Positions 1-9,600 of a DNA stretch of 64,000 nucleotides are shown piece after piece. The stretch is from Solitalea koreensis (lineage in GTDB: Bacteria; Bacteroidota; Bacteroidia; Sphingobacteriales; Sphingobacteriaceae): NCBI RefSeq assembly GCF_900182575.1, contig NZ_FXSZ01000001.1:496001-560000 (forward strand). Direction: 5' to 3'. Position numbers and translations under genes: made by a program. The notes beneath the pieces were generated by a model. It made no database searches. It was given only the letters and a program-made list of their open reading frames with translations, and was not told the origin of the DNA. How positions within the stretch are numbered: position 1 is the stretch's first letter; the number at the start of each line of letters is the position of its first letter.

Positions 1-1790
1 TGGCTGATGACTTTTGAATTTTTAAGGAAATCCTCATTGTGCATATTCCATCCAGCACCTGCCGACCAAAATGGCTCCAAACGATTATTAGCACCAAATT
101 CTGAAGAACCATCCATACGCAATGTACCGTCCACAAAATAGCGGTCATCATAGCTATAGTTTACGTTTCCAACGGCCGCCATCCCTCTTGATAAATATTC
201 AGATCCGGAAGGTGTGTCCCTACCATACTGTTGAGCCATGGAGATAAAATCAAATTTTGCATTGTTAAAACCTTCTGCAAGAAAACTGTAATCTGAAGAT
301 TGGCTTTCACGCATGCTGTAATCCATACCAGCGAAGATGGCATGTTTGTTTCCAAATGTTTTTGAATAATTTAAGTTTAGAGATGCTTCATAAGACAATT
401 TGCTTCCCACACCGTATCTATAATCTCCCTTTCTGAACATATCGATATCGGTATATTTGGCAAATGCGGTATGGTCTGCTGGTCTAAACTTGTCGCTTTG
501 GACTTTAACTTTGGTAATGCCGATACGCCCTCTCATCATTAAATCTTGAAGAAGTGGCCACTCAACAGAGGTATTGTTGATGATGTCAGTGTTTTTTGTT
601 TCATCAAAAACATTCAACGTAGCATTGTAAAGAGGATTTGTTGGCAGCGTAGACCATAAACCTACATAATTACTATTTCCTGGATTGCCTAAAAGTTTAA
701 TCACTTTGCCGTTTGCATCATAAGCCTTCCAATAAGGATTCATTTGCACGTAATCGCTAAAGTTTCCATATGACGAATTGGCTGAAAACCCATCGGCAAC
801 CATTAAATTATTGCTAAATTTTATTTTTTTGTAGGTATAAGACAGGTTAATGGTTCCGTTATAGAATTTACGATCAGAACCCTTCATTACTCCCTTATTA
901 TCATTCATTTGCACGGATGCAGAATAGCGGAAGGTTTGATCTCCACCCTCTAAACGCAGGTTATGGCGCTGTCCAACTCCATTGTTGAGAGGTTTGGATA
1001 ACCAATTAGTGTTAACACCACTATTAACTTCATTTAAAAGATAATCGTAATAAGACTGATTGTTAGTATAAAGCCCCATGGCCTGTTCCAATACCAGCTT
1101 ATCCTTCGCATTAAATACACTATAAGAACTCAAATCAGCCGCCTGAACGTTTACGTCACCACGATAGGTAACACGAAGATTTCCTTTTACAGGCTCTTTA
1201 GTAGTAATTACAACCACGCCGTTTGCAGCACGTGAACCATATATAGCTGTAGCAGAGGCATCTTTTAAGATGGTAAGTGATTCCACTTCATTGGCGTTCA
1301 TATCCAGCAATTTTTGCAGCGTGGATTGAAAGCCGTCCAGAATGATTAACGGTGTGTTTAAGCCAGAGTTATTTTGTAAATCATTGACTTTTGGCAAGCT
1401 TGCATTTCCCCTGATTTGAACTTCAGGTAAACGATTGGGGTCGGAACCGAGTGAATTGTTTTCTATAATATTAAACGAAGGATCCACATTCCTAAGCGAG
1501 GTAATAAGATTACGGTTACCGAATCGTTCCAATTCTTTAGCAGTAACAGTAGTTGAAGCTCCAGTAAAGTTTCGGGCATTCTTTTTAAAGATACCGGTTG
1601 CAACAATTGGAACATTAGTGGCATCGCTAACTGTTTTATTATTAACTTCTGAAGAAGATTGAGCGTATGCATTTGCGCTTGATAGCAATGCTGCAACAGG
1701 AATTAATATCGAGCTTAATCTGCCTAACCTTGATTGAGGTTTGTGTGAAATCAGCCGTGAAGATTTTCTAAATAGTAATTTTAACTTCAT
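1..1790 (-). CDS. SusC/RagA-type TonB-dependent receptor lacking the STN domain (3' end outside window)
   Basis: Outer-membrane beta-barrel transporter that imports a nutrient with TonB energy, normally paired with a SusD lipoprotein. I translated the frame from the ATG at 1790 and it is open to the window edge (596 residues). A signal peptide ends near AYAQ (41-44). The plug follows, with the family hallmarks ILDGFQST and ATAIYGSRAANGVVVITTK, then barrel strands. It is very similar to the SusC at 6611-9961 from the first residues (MKLKLLFRKSSRLI), but the plug starts near residue 66 instead of about 211. The STN signalling domain and the carboxypeptidase-like domain are therefore missing. 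The frame is uninterrupted, so this looks like a clean domain loss rather than decay. Its upstream region copies that of the full-length paralogue, including an ECF-type promoter. Family is certain; substrate is unknown. Confidence 0.93.
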   Translation of the reverse strand, partial: MKLKLLFRKSSRLISHKPQSRLGRLSSILIPVAALLSSANAYAQSSSEVNNKTVSDATNVPIVATGIFKKNARNFTGASTTVTAKELERFGNRNLITSLRNVDPSFNIIENNSLGSDPNRLPEVQIRGNASLPKVNDLQNNSGLNTPLIILDGFQSTLQKLLDMNANEVESLTILKDASATAIYGSRAANGVVVITTKEPVKGNLRVTYRGDVNVQAADLSSYSVFNAKDKLVLEQAMGLYTNNQSYYDYLLNEVNSGVNTNWLSKPLNNGVGQRHNLRLEGGDQTFRYSASVQMNDNKGVMKGSDRKFYNGTINLSYTYKKIKFSNNLMVADGFSANSSYGNFSDYVQMNPYWKAYDANGKVIKLLGNPGNSNYVGLWSTLPTNPLYNATLNVFDETKNTDIINNTSVEWPLLQDLMMRGRIGITKVKVQSDKFRPADHTAFAKYTDIDMFRKGDYRYGVGSKLSYEASLNLNYSKTFGNKHAIFAGMDYSMRESQSSDYSFLAEGFNNAKFDFISMAQQYGRDTPSGSEYLSRGMAAVGNVNYSYDDRYFVDGTLRMDGSSEFGANNRLEPFWSAGAGWNMHNEDFLKNSKVIS

Positions 1791-1887
1791 AGATTAGGGT
1801 TTAGGGATTCTATTTGCTATAAATTGATCTTTTAACGTTTTTTATTTACTACATCCCCACTTATAAGCAGGCACTATTAAAAGAGAG

Positions 1888-1922
1888 GATTGTTTTCAAA
1901 CAAGCAGTCTAGTCCAAATTTC
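1888..1922 (-). pseudogene. fecR-derived fossil fragment (copy 1)
   Basis: Thirty-five bases that resemble the coding sequence of the intact fecR at 11216-11250 (around its residues 51-62). They sit in the leader of the STN-less SusC. There is no reading frame and no start; this is a remnant. A closer copy lies at 10076-10110. Confidence 0.65.
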
Positions 1923-1968
1923 ATTTGCTCTTTAGCTTCCAGATTAACTTATTATTCTGTTTTAGAGA

Positions 1969-1997
1969 TAAGACGGCTAGGTGGGAGGTTTGTGTAA
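1969..1997 (-). promoter_or_regulatory. Putative ECF sigma promoter for the STN-less SusC
   Basis: On the minus strand, TTACACAAA (1997-1989) is followed by a 12-base spacer and CCGTCTTA (1976-1969). The same two blocks with the same spacer recur at 10157-10185 and 11429-11457, upstream of SusC and FecR. CGTC-type -10 elements are known for ECF sigma factors. Assignment to the sigma factor at 11513-12091 is inference. Confidence 0.7.
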
Positions 1998-2065
1998 GAG
2001 AAAATAAAAAAAAATAAATAAAAAGAGGGGGGATATTACGTCCTCTACTTTTGCTTAAGATTTTA

Positions 2066-2705
2066 TTAATTAACTTTTGCTAATTCTTTTTCAAGCAATT
2101 CCTTCAATTTCGGTTCAGAATGGCGAGGAGAAGGTTTCAATTTTATAGAAATCGGTTACTTTATTCACATAACTACCGGCAAACAATTGTACACCGGCCA
2201 TCTTCTGGTCGTCCAGCATTTTCAACCAGGTTTCTTTGTTTTTTGCCTCAACAGAAATACTCACAAACACCACATCTTTACCATGTAGCTCTTCTTCCAA
2301 GGTCTTTAAGTAAGGAATTTCTTTTTACAAGGCGCACACCATGTTGCCCATATATCAAGAACTACCACTTTACCTTTGAAATCACTTAAAGAAACCATTT
2401 TACCGTTTTGGTCTGCGAATGTAAAATCAACGGCGTTACCACCTGCGGTAGTTATATACAGTTTGGCACCCAGTTCATCTACTCTTCACTGAAGACTTGA
2501 TGATTTAAAGTATTGGCCAAAATTTTCAATCATCCCTTCAAGCTGAGGATAAGATTGGATTTGAGGAGTCAACTTAAAATAAAAGATATATTCCTTTTTG
2601 TCTATCCGTAGAAAAGCATTTCATTTTCTGATCAATTGATACTTTCCACCAGCATAATCGGCGTAAAGATTCATTAATTGTTCACCGAATAAAGTAGGAA
2701 TGAAA
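2066..2705 (-). pseudogene. Decayed TlpA-type thioredoxin pseudogene
   Basis: Degenerate copy of the TlpA-family gene at 18290-19657, covering its C-terminal half; the 5' end (about 2705) is approximate. The active-site codons for WATWCAPCKK survive near 2325-2355. One base is lost from the following A-run, which shifts the frame. A three-base loss follows in the SISV/EAKNK segment. A further deletion of roughly 47 bases removes the segment after KIET before the conserved C-terminal end, whose last codons (KVN, stop at 2066) remain. The N-terminal DUF4369 part is absent. It lies just downstream of a PKD-like lipoprotein gene, where the intact TlpA copies also lie at 19.8-21.1 kb, so this operon probably once had its own thioredoxin. 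Confidence 0.87.
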
Positions 2706-2769
2706 ACCCTAATCAGCTAATTAAAGCAGCCTATACCATTTTTTATAAAAATTGGATTTAACAGATATT

Positions 2770-2798
2770 AATGATGGTGGCATATAACCACCATCATT
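2770..2798. terminator. Stem-loop after the PKD-like lipoprotein gene
   Basis: Perfect 11-bp stem (AATGATGGTGG / CCACCATCATT) with a 7-base loop, 22 bases past the stop of the 2821-4359 gene. The clear T-run lies on the plus-strand side, so it would stop plus-strand readthrough best, but it can also end the minus-strand operon. Confidence 0.7.
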
Positions 2799-2820
2799 TT
2801 TAAACCGTTTTACAGATGTT

Positions 2821-4359
2821 TTAATAATTATTGAGGTAAGTAGAATTTACAGGGGATATATAAATAACATCTCCTACTGAACCCTTTCCATCAAGCGTAA
2901 CTGCCGGATCAGGAGAAAGGTTACCCGATGTTTTTGTAAACATACGCACCTTATAATTAGCTCCAATTTTGGTGCCTATCATTATATAATTGTATTTGAA
3001 AGGAGCCTCTCCTGACGCCGTTCCAGCATATTTTCTATGACGAATGAAGGTGATTTCCTCACCAGCAGGAGCTATAAATTGCCTCTGTTCAAATTTATTT
3101 GACAAATTACGAGACCAAACTTCGTTACCAACTGTAAAATAAATCATGTTCTCATCATCAAGATTCAAAGTGTAGTTAGAGGCGTTATAAATTTTGTCCG
3201 TAACTTTCATAGTGTCACTTGCTGTAATAGTAAGCTTAGGAGATACAGGTGTAAGTGATGACAATATCTTTATTGACGGATTGCTTTTATCTTGTAAAAT
3301 AGCGTAACCAGTATAAGGAGAACCGGATTTTGTACCCATAAACAATAAGTTCTTGTTGTTATTGTTCACTGGAATCTTATTGCCGGTACCATCTGTAAGC
3401 AGGTTTAGCACAGTACTATTAGCTACACAGGAAACAAAAGAACTGCTCATTTCATCAAAGAAAATTGGATTTTGCTGGATACCGCTGCCCATCATAAAAT
3501 ATTTAGATAACTTATATGGAGTGTTCACACCATCCTTTATCCTTCTCGCTCCAAAGTGCCCTGTATTGGTTGCTAGATTAGCATAAAGGGAATGCAGCTG
3601 CCCGTCATTAACAACGTAGTTCCCTCCAAGGTACCCCCATGTTACAATACTTGGCGCTTTAGTAGCTGGTGCTTCGTAAAACAGGTGGTTAAAGTCATTT
3701 AATTCTTTAAGAGAACTAATATCCACTACGCTTACATCCTTATCGCTCATCAAATATAAGGCACGGTAATTAGCATATACCCCTGTAGGGTTTGTTCTAT
3801 AGTTATATTGAAAACTAAAAAGTGATGCTTTACCATTGAGTTTTTTACCGTTTATTATGCTATAAACATTTTCCACTTTATCCACCGGAACAATACCGAC
3901 TGAGGACTTGAACAAATCAAGATCTGTTTGACTGCCATCATCTTTTAAAACATACCAACCGCGAGTGAATTGGGTCCCTACTTTTAGAGTAGAGATAACG
4001 TATTTCGACACTCCAGTCTTTTTGTTTTTTGCACCAAAAACCAATGTCCAGTCTTTAGGACTTTGCGAAATTAGGTAATCAATGGCCTTTGTTTTAGCAA
4101 TTGTATCGATTACGAGTGTACCTAGCACACGGCTATCATAAACACCCCAGAAACACTCAAAATCAGCATCTTTTTCAGTAGATGAAACCTCCGGATCCAA
4201 GGTGATTTTATCCACTGCAGCAATTTTTGTATATGAATCTTCAATGCCATTAATTGTGATAACTTCTCCGGGTGCATAGTCATAATTACCTATATCCTTT
4301 GAACAGCCGAAAATAAAAAGTGCTGATGTCAGGCCTAAAATTGTATATATTTTTTTCAT
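2821..4359 (-). CDS. PKD-like family lipoprotein of a SusCD-type operon
   Basis: Predicted surface or periplasmic lipoprotein, 512 residues. The signal peptide ends in a lipobox at FIFGC, with Cys19 as the lipidation site. The mature N terminus (SKDIGNYDY, followed by TINGIEDSY) is characteristic of the PKD-like proteins found last in some SusC/SusD operons, where they probably serve as accessory substrate-binding proteins. Beyond that start I see no catalytic motif; the rest reads as beta-rich repeats. It follows the DUF4843 gene by 18 bases and ends the operon at the stem-loop at 2770. A second, clearly related copy (GNYNYHEIN start) is encoded at 21178-22794 in the same operon position. 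Family assignment is confident; the ligand is unknown. Confidence 0.85.
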   Translation of the reverse strand: MKKIYTILGLTSALFIFGCSKDIGNYDYAPGEVITINGIEDSYTKIAAVDKITLDPEVSSTEKDADFECFWGVYDSRVLGTLVIDTIAKTKAIDYLISQSPKDWTLVFGAKNKKTGVSKYVISTLKVGTQFTRGWYVLKDDGSQTDLDLFKSSVGIVPVDKVENVYSIINGKKLNGKASLFSFQYNYRTNPTGVYANYRALYLMSDKDVSVVDISSLKELNDFNHLFYEAPATKAPSIVTWGYLGGNYVVNDGQLHSLYANLATNTGHFGARRIKDGVNTPYKLSKYFMMGSGIQQNPIFFDEMSSSFVSCVANSTVLNLLTDGTGNKIPVNNNNKNLLFMGTKSGSPYTGYAILQDKSNPSIKILSSLTPVSPKLTITASDTMKVTDKIYNASNYTLNLDDENMIYFTVGNEVWSRNLSNKFEQRQFIAPAGEEITFIRHRKYAGTASGEAPFKYNYIMIGTKIGANYKVRMFTKTSGNLSPDPAVTLDGKGSVGDVIYISPVNSTYLNNY

Positions 4360-4377
4360 GATGTATAATCTTTAGAA

Positions 4378-5175
4378 CTATGGAAATACAACTAAATTGC
4401 CCAACTCGTCTCTTAGTGCATTGCCAGGATGAGCATTATTGTAATTAATTAAAGCCGTCTTAATGACTGTCATATAATAGGTAAGCCGGGCAGGGTCAGG
4501 GGCAACAGGGTCTTGAAGTACACTCATAAAAGCTTGGTCCCAGAGTTCTCCGGTACTATCCATCATAAATTTGTGTTTTACCGTGCTATACGTGCCATAA
4601 TATGTAGTTTGATAAGTGGCAGACCAGGCTGCAGGCTTATTAATACGGTCGGTAAAATCAAGTCGCCTCCACAGATAATCAGTCTCCCCCAGTTTAAAGT
4701 TCTCATTTTCAATAATATTAAACTTAAGTACTGCATCAGCCGTTTTTAAAGAGATGTCACGTAACAAAATCACTGGAACCAGACTATGAACCTGACCAGC
4801 TTTAATTACAAAATTTTTGCTGACATCCGGATTATCGAACGCGATATAGTGCGTTCCTGGAATAGCATTATTTACGCCATCAACCTGCACCTGTTTCAGT
4901 TTAAAGCTCCTATCTTTTAAAGATGGGCCACCAATAGCGTAGATATCAAAAAAAACCGTATCCTGGCGGGTATCCGGGCTTTTGTAAAAAAAAGTATAAG
5001 ACCTATTTGCTCCTGCCGCATTAGCGCCGGACTGATAGATAGCAGACAATGGAGGCCCGAACTGCAACGTTGCCACATCATTAAACAGGAAAGGAGCATC
5101 TTCTTTACAAGAAGCCAAGGCCAACAGGGCCAGAGCTCCTAAAAAATATTTTACTTTTTTCATAGTGTCAAACAT
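4378..5175 (-). CDS. DUF4843 family lipoprotein
   Basis: Lipoprotein of 265 residues from the first ATG, which overlaps the SusD stop. A second ATG four codons in (MKKVKYFLGALALLALASC) gives a more typical lipoprotein signal and may be the real start. The lipobox is LASC. The mature protein begins KEDAPFLFNDVATLQFG and contains a YKSPDTRQDTVFFDIYAIG segment typical of DUF4843 proteins, which occur in Bacteroidota between susD and a PKD-like gene. They are presumed to be accessory outer-membrane lipoproteins. No enzyme motif is visible. The paralogue at 22813-23616 occupies the same place in the second operon. Confidence 0.85.
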   Translation of the reverse strand: MFDTMKKVKYFLGALALLALASCKEDAPFLFNDVATLQFGPPLSAIYQSGANAAGANRSYTFFYKSPDTRQDTVFFDIYAIGGPSLKDRSFKLKQVQVDGVNNAIPGTHYIAFDNPDVSKNFVIKAGQVHSLVPVILLRDISLKTADAVLKFNIIENENFKLGETDYLWRRLDFTDRINKPAAWSATYQTTYYGTYSTVKHKFMMDSTGELWDQAFMSVLQDPVAPDPARLTYYMTVIKTALINYNNAHPGNALRDELGNLVVFP

Positions 5176-6605
5176 TAATTAAGGTTAATTGCTTCCGTTT
5201 TAGGCATTGGAATTAAATAATTGAGGGTTGCCTCACCCGGAACAAACAGTACATTAAGCTGTGGCGCATTCACCCGTTTATAGGCAAAAAATGCCTGTCC
5301 TTCTGCATAAAACTCCTTGCGATATTCCTTTAGCAGTTCATTTTGAAGCAGAGTAGGATCCGAAGGCAAGGTAGTTACAGGTATATTACGTGCAGTTCGG
5401 AAGGTCGCCCATAGAGCCTGAGCATCTGCAAGCGGTGCCGTTTCGATCGCGATCAGATACATTTCGCTAATACGTAATAAAGGAATTTGCTTAAAATTCG
5501 TCCCAGCGTCATCAACTTTATATTTCTTTAAAACATAGCCCTGTAATGTACTATGTGGCAAATCAATTAATTCCCAAAGGTTTACCTCACGAATATCAGT
5601 GCCAGTATTGCCATAAAGCTGCGAATTAATGACAGCATTGGTGGTACCATTTCTTAGGACTCCATTAGCATACAATGAACTGTACATCGTATATAAAGCA
5701 AAGTAATGCAGGCCAAAAATATGTTCGCAAGTCAACATGTAATCCTTAGCGGTCATGTCGGTGGCCGTTCCTAAACGGAACGCAGGACTACCCTTAGCGT
5801 CTTTAGCATCAATCACAATTTTGGCGCACTCATAAGCCTTATCTTTAATATTGAACCACAAATAAGCGCGTGCTTGCAATGCTTTTACGGCATAGTAGTT
5901 CATTTTCAAATTACGGTTGGCAAAATAGGTACCTGTAGGAGTGACATTACTAACAATGGGATCAACATCCTTAACCAAGGCTTCTGCATCAGCCAGGTCC
6001 TTTAATAATGCTTCCTGAAAAGCTACAAATGGTAAGAGTGCATTTGGCGTTTTAGATAAGTGAGTTACATAAGCCAGCTTGTTGCCGGTATTGACATCAG
6101 TTGGAATAGGGCCAAATAAGCGCAGAATATCCAGATGACAATACGCGCGCAGTGCAAGGCATTCAGCCTTAATAGCCTGGTACACGCCAGGGGTTTTAAA
6201 AACCTCTTTATTTTCATCAATACGATCAAGAATGGCATTGATGCTAGCAATGATCTTATATTCGGAACTATATATAGAAGACAATGAGTTTTCAACTGCT
6301 GCATCTGTGTAATTAAAACGGGCCAATTTATATGGAATCGACGTAGTGTTAAGGGCATCCCCATCCCAACTAGATATGGGATATTCAATAGTAGTCATGG
6401 TCATAGCTTGCCCATACACATTAGCTCCTTTCATTTGAATATATACCCCGCTCAGCGCATCCTCAAAGCCTCCTTCTGTGGAAAAAAGCACATCCTGGGT
6501 CATTTCAGTTTTAGGCTTAACGGTTAAATAATCCGTACAAGAAGAATTGGTTAACGCCCCCAGCAATAAGGTAACTACGATATATTTTAGATTTTTCATC
6601 TCCAT
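5175..6605 (-). CDS. RagB/SusD-family nutrient-binding outer-membrane lipoprotein
   Basis: SusD-type lipoproteins cap the SusC barrel and bind the substrate at the cell surface. This one has 476 residues, a lipobox NSSC, the usual CTDYLTVKPKTEMT mature start, helical TPR-like segments (ALRAYCHLDILRLFG around 150-165; YAVKALQARAYLWF) and the C-terminal LLRISEMYLIAIE and EYRKEFYAEGQAFFAYKR motifs. At 476 residues it is rather short for the family, as is its paralogue at 23628-25040 (470). It starts 5 bases after the SusC stop and overlaps the next start, so it is translationally linked to both. Confidence 0.95.
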   Translation of the reverse strand: MEMKNLKYIVVTLLLGALTNSSCTDYLTVKPKTEMTQDVLFSTEGGFEDALSGVYIQMKGANVYGQAMTMTTIEYPISSWDGDALNTTSIPYKLARFNYTDAAVENSLSSIYSSEYKIIASINAILDRIDENKEVFKTPGVYQAIKAECLALRAYCHLDILRLFGPIPTDVNTGNKLAYVTHLSKTPNALLPFVAFQEALLKDLADAEALVKDVDPIVSNVTPTGTYFANRNLKMNYYAVKALQARAYLWFNIKDKAYECAKIVIDAKDAKGSPAFRLGTATDMTAKDYMLTCEHIFGLHYFALYTMYSSLYANGVLRNGTTNAVINSQLYGNTGTDIREVNLWELIDLPHSTLQGYVLKKYKVDDAGTNFKQIPLLRISEMYLIAIETAPLADAQALWATFRTARNIPVTTLPSDPTLLQNELLKEYRKEFYAEGQAFFAYKRVNAPQLNVLFVPGEATLNYLIPMPKTEAINLN

Positions 6606-6610
6606 ACTAA

Positions 6611-9600
6611 TTAAAAGGTGGTATTAATGCTTAATGAAAATTGTCTCGAGAATGGGTATTGAATTCCGCGTTCTTGTTTTACTGTCGAGAAATAGAATGC
6701 ATCAGCCATACTTGCAGAAATCGACAGCGCTTCTACACCTAATCGTTTGCTTAAGAAACCCATATTGTACTGCAAATTGATATTCTGGCAGTTAATAGTG
6801 TTTTCATCCTGAACAAATCGCGAAGTTTTGTTAGTTAAATCAGTAATCATCAAGCTTTTGAACTGAACGTTGTCGCCAGGGGTTCTCCAACGATCGTTGT
6901 AAACCCGAGCGTCCACATTATAATTATAGTCAGCATTCTCCACTTTATTAATCAGTGTCTGGTTGTAAAGTTGGCCACCTGTGCGGTACCCTAAAACCAC
7001 GTTTAACGACAAATCTTTATAACGAACCATCGTACTTAAATTGCCCTGGATTTTAGGATCTGTTGACCCTGCTGCAGTAAGGTTATCCGGATTCCAGACA
7101 AAGGTATGTTGTCCATCTTTAGCCAAATAAAGTTCTTTACCTGTACTCGGATCAATACCCAAAGATGGAACCACCCATATTGTATTTGATGAATACCCTT
7201 CCTTAAACAAAGTACTTGGAGTCGCTCCTGTAGATTTTTCGATTACTGCCTGCGCATCCTTCAGCGCCTGTGAAATTTGAACGATCTTGTTTTTATTATG
7301 CATAACGCCCATAGTCACACTCCAGATAAATTGGCGATCTGCATTGCGGATCAGGAATGCTGTAGCCTTCAGCTCATATCCTTTGTTATTCAACTTGCCA
7401 ATATTTTCAATATAGCTAGCGAATCCACTAGAACCGGGCAGGTTTACGGAAGAAACCAGGCCATTTGTATTTTGGATATAGTAATCGGCCGTTAGTTTCA
7501 GGCGTCTGTCAAGTAATTCAGCATCCATACCCACATTGTATTTCATGGTTTGCTGCCACTTCAAGTCTTTGTTTCCTAAGCCCATTAAATAAGCACCGTT
7601 CGAGTTAATGTAACGATCATCCGTATAATAGCGGTAAGAAGAAAGTGCCTGATAAGAACTAAAGTTCTGCGAGCCGGTAAGACCTAAAGACCCACGAAGC
7701 TTTAATCGGTTGATTACTTTAGAATCATTAAGAAAGGCCTCCTTATGCATATTCCAACCTGCTCCCGCTGACCAAAATGGCGCAAAACGTTTATTAGCAC
7801 CGAATTGGGAAGAACCGTCTACACGGAATGAGCCGTCAACGAAGTAACGGTTGTCATAAATATAATTTGCGTTACCAGTAATCCCAATAGCTCTTGTTAA
7901 TCCTTCCGCTCCTGTAGGTCTGCCATCCTTGGCATACTGTTGTGCCATTGTAATAAAATCAAAATTTGGATTGGTAAACCCTTCTGCAAGAAAACTGTAA
8001 TCCGAAGATTGGCCTTGGCTGATGTTGTAATCCAAGCCACCGAAGAGGGTATGTTTGTCGCCAAGTGTTTTAGAATAGCTTAGGTTTACAGACGCGTCAT
8101 AAAACAATCTGCTTCCTACACCGTAATTATAATCTCCCTTTCTGAAAATATCTGCATCGCCATAATTTGCGAAAGCTGTATGATCGGCCGGTCTGAATTT
8201 GTCGCTTTTAGTATCACCTTGTGTAATTCCTATTCGCCCTCTCATGATTAAATCCTGAATAATTGGAAATTCAACAGAGGTATTGTTGGTTATTTCGGAA
8301 GTTTGGGACTTATCGAAAGTATTCAAAGTGGCATTATAAAGGGGGTTGGTTGGCAGCGTAGACCAACGACCTCTATAATCATCATTTCCAGAATCGCCTA
8401 AAATTTTAATCGCTTTTCCGTTTTCGTCGTAGGCCTTCCAATAAGGATTCAATTTAACGTAATCGCTAAAGTTTCCATAAGGCGAATTGGCTGAACTGCC
8501 CTTGGCAATCATTAAACTATTGCTAAACTTTACGTTTTTGAAGGTATATGCCAGGTTAATGGTTCCGTTATAAGTTTTACGATTAGATCCTATCATTACG
8601 CCTTGAATATCGTTCAGTTGCATAGACGCAGAGTAGCGAAAGGTTTGATCGCCTCCCTCTAAACGCAGGTTATGACGCTGGCCAACACCTGTATTAAGCG
8701 GCTTAGACAGCCAGTACGTATCAACACCACTGTTAACATCAGTTAAAAGAAAGCTATAATAACGCTTAAGGGGAATATCAAAATTAGGTCTATCACCATT
8801 ATACAGACCCTTGGTTTTTTCCAAATCCAGCTTCTCTCTGGCATTTAAAAGGTTGTAAGCGCTTAAATCAGGCGCCTCAACGTTTACATCACCACGGTAA
8901 GAAACACGAAGTTTTCCTTCTTTAGGAGCTTTAGTAGTTATAACAACTACCCCATTTGCACCTCTGGAACCATAAATAGCAGTTGCCGAAGCATCTTTAA
9001 GGATGGTAAGTGATTCTACCTCATTCGCGTTGATATCCAATAATTTTTGCAGCGTGGATTGAAAGCCGTCAAGGATTACTAATGGTGTGTTTAAGGCAAC
9101 ACGAGACTCATTTTGTAAATCATTAACATTGGGCAAACTTGAATTTCCCCTGATTTGAATTTCAGGCAAACGGTTGGGGTCGGAACCAAATGAATTGCTC
9201 TCCACAATATTAAACGAAGGGTCCACATTACGAAGAGAGGTAATAAGATTACGATTACTGAATTGCTCCAATTCTTTAGCAGTTACAGTCCTTGAAGCCC
9301 CTGTAAAACTTTCGTCAACTTTCTTAAAGATACCGGTTGTTACCACTACTTCTTTCAGCGAACTCTCTGCAATTTTAAGCGCAACATTGATCACAGACTG
9401 GTCTCCTACAGTGATGGTTCTGGGCTCATAACCTAAAAAGCTGATCTGAATTTGCGCTTTTTCTTCAACAGTTAGGGTAAACGCACCTTTAGCGTCGGTA
9501 GTAGTTACGTTATTAGTCCCCTTCTCCATAACAGTTGCACCGTGCAGAACCTTATTACTTTGATCTGTAATAACACCCGAAATAGTTCTTCTCTTTACTG

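Larger units (their letters stand above)
1791..2036. repeat. Duplicated SusC upstream region, copy 1
   Basis: This stretch aligns closely with 9962-10222, the region in front of the full-length SusC. Shared landmarks are the ECF-type promoter block, a fecR-derived fragment and a purine-rich run ending in GGGGGGATATTAC. Homology stops near 2036, where sequence matching the 3' end of the TlpA gene at 18290 takes over. The junction records the duplication that placed a second SusC gene after a TlpA gene. Confidence 0.85.
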
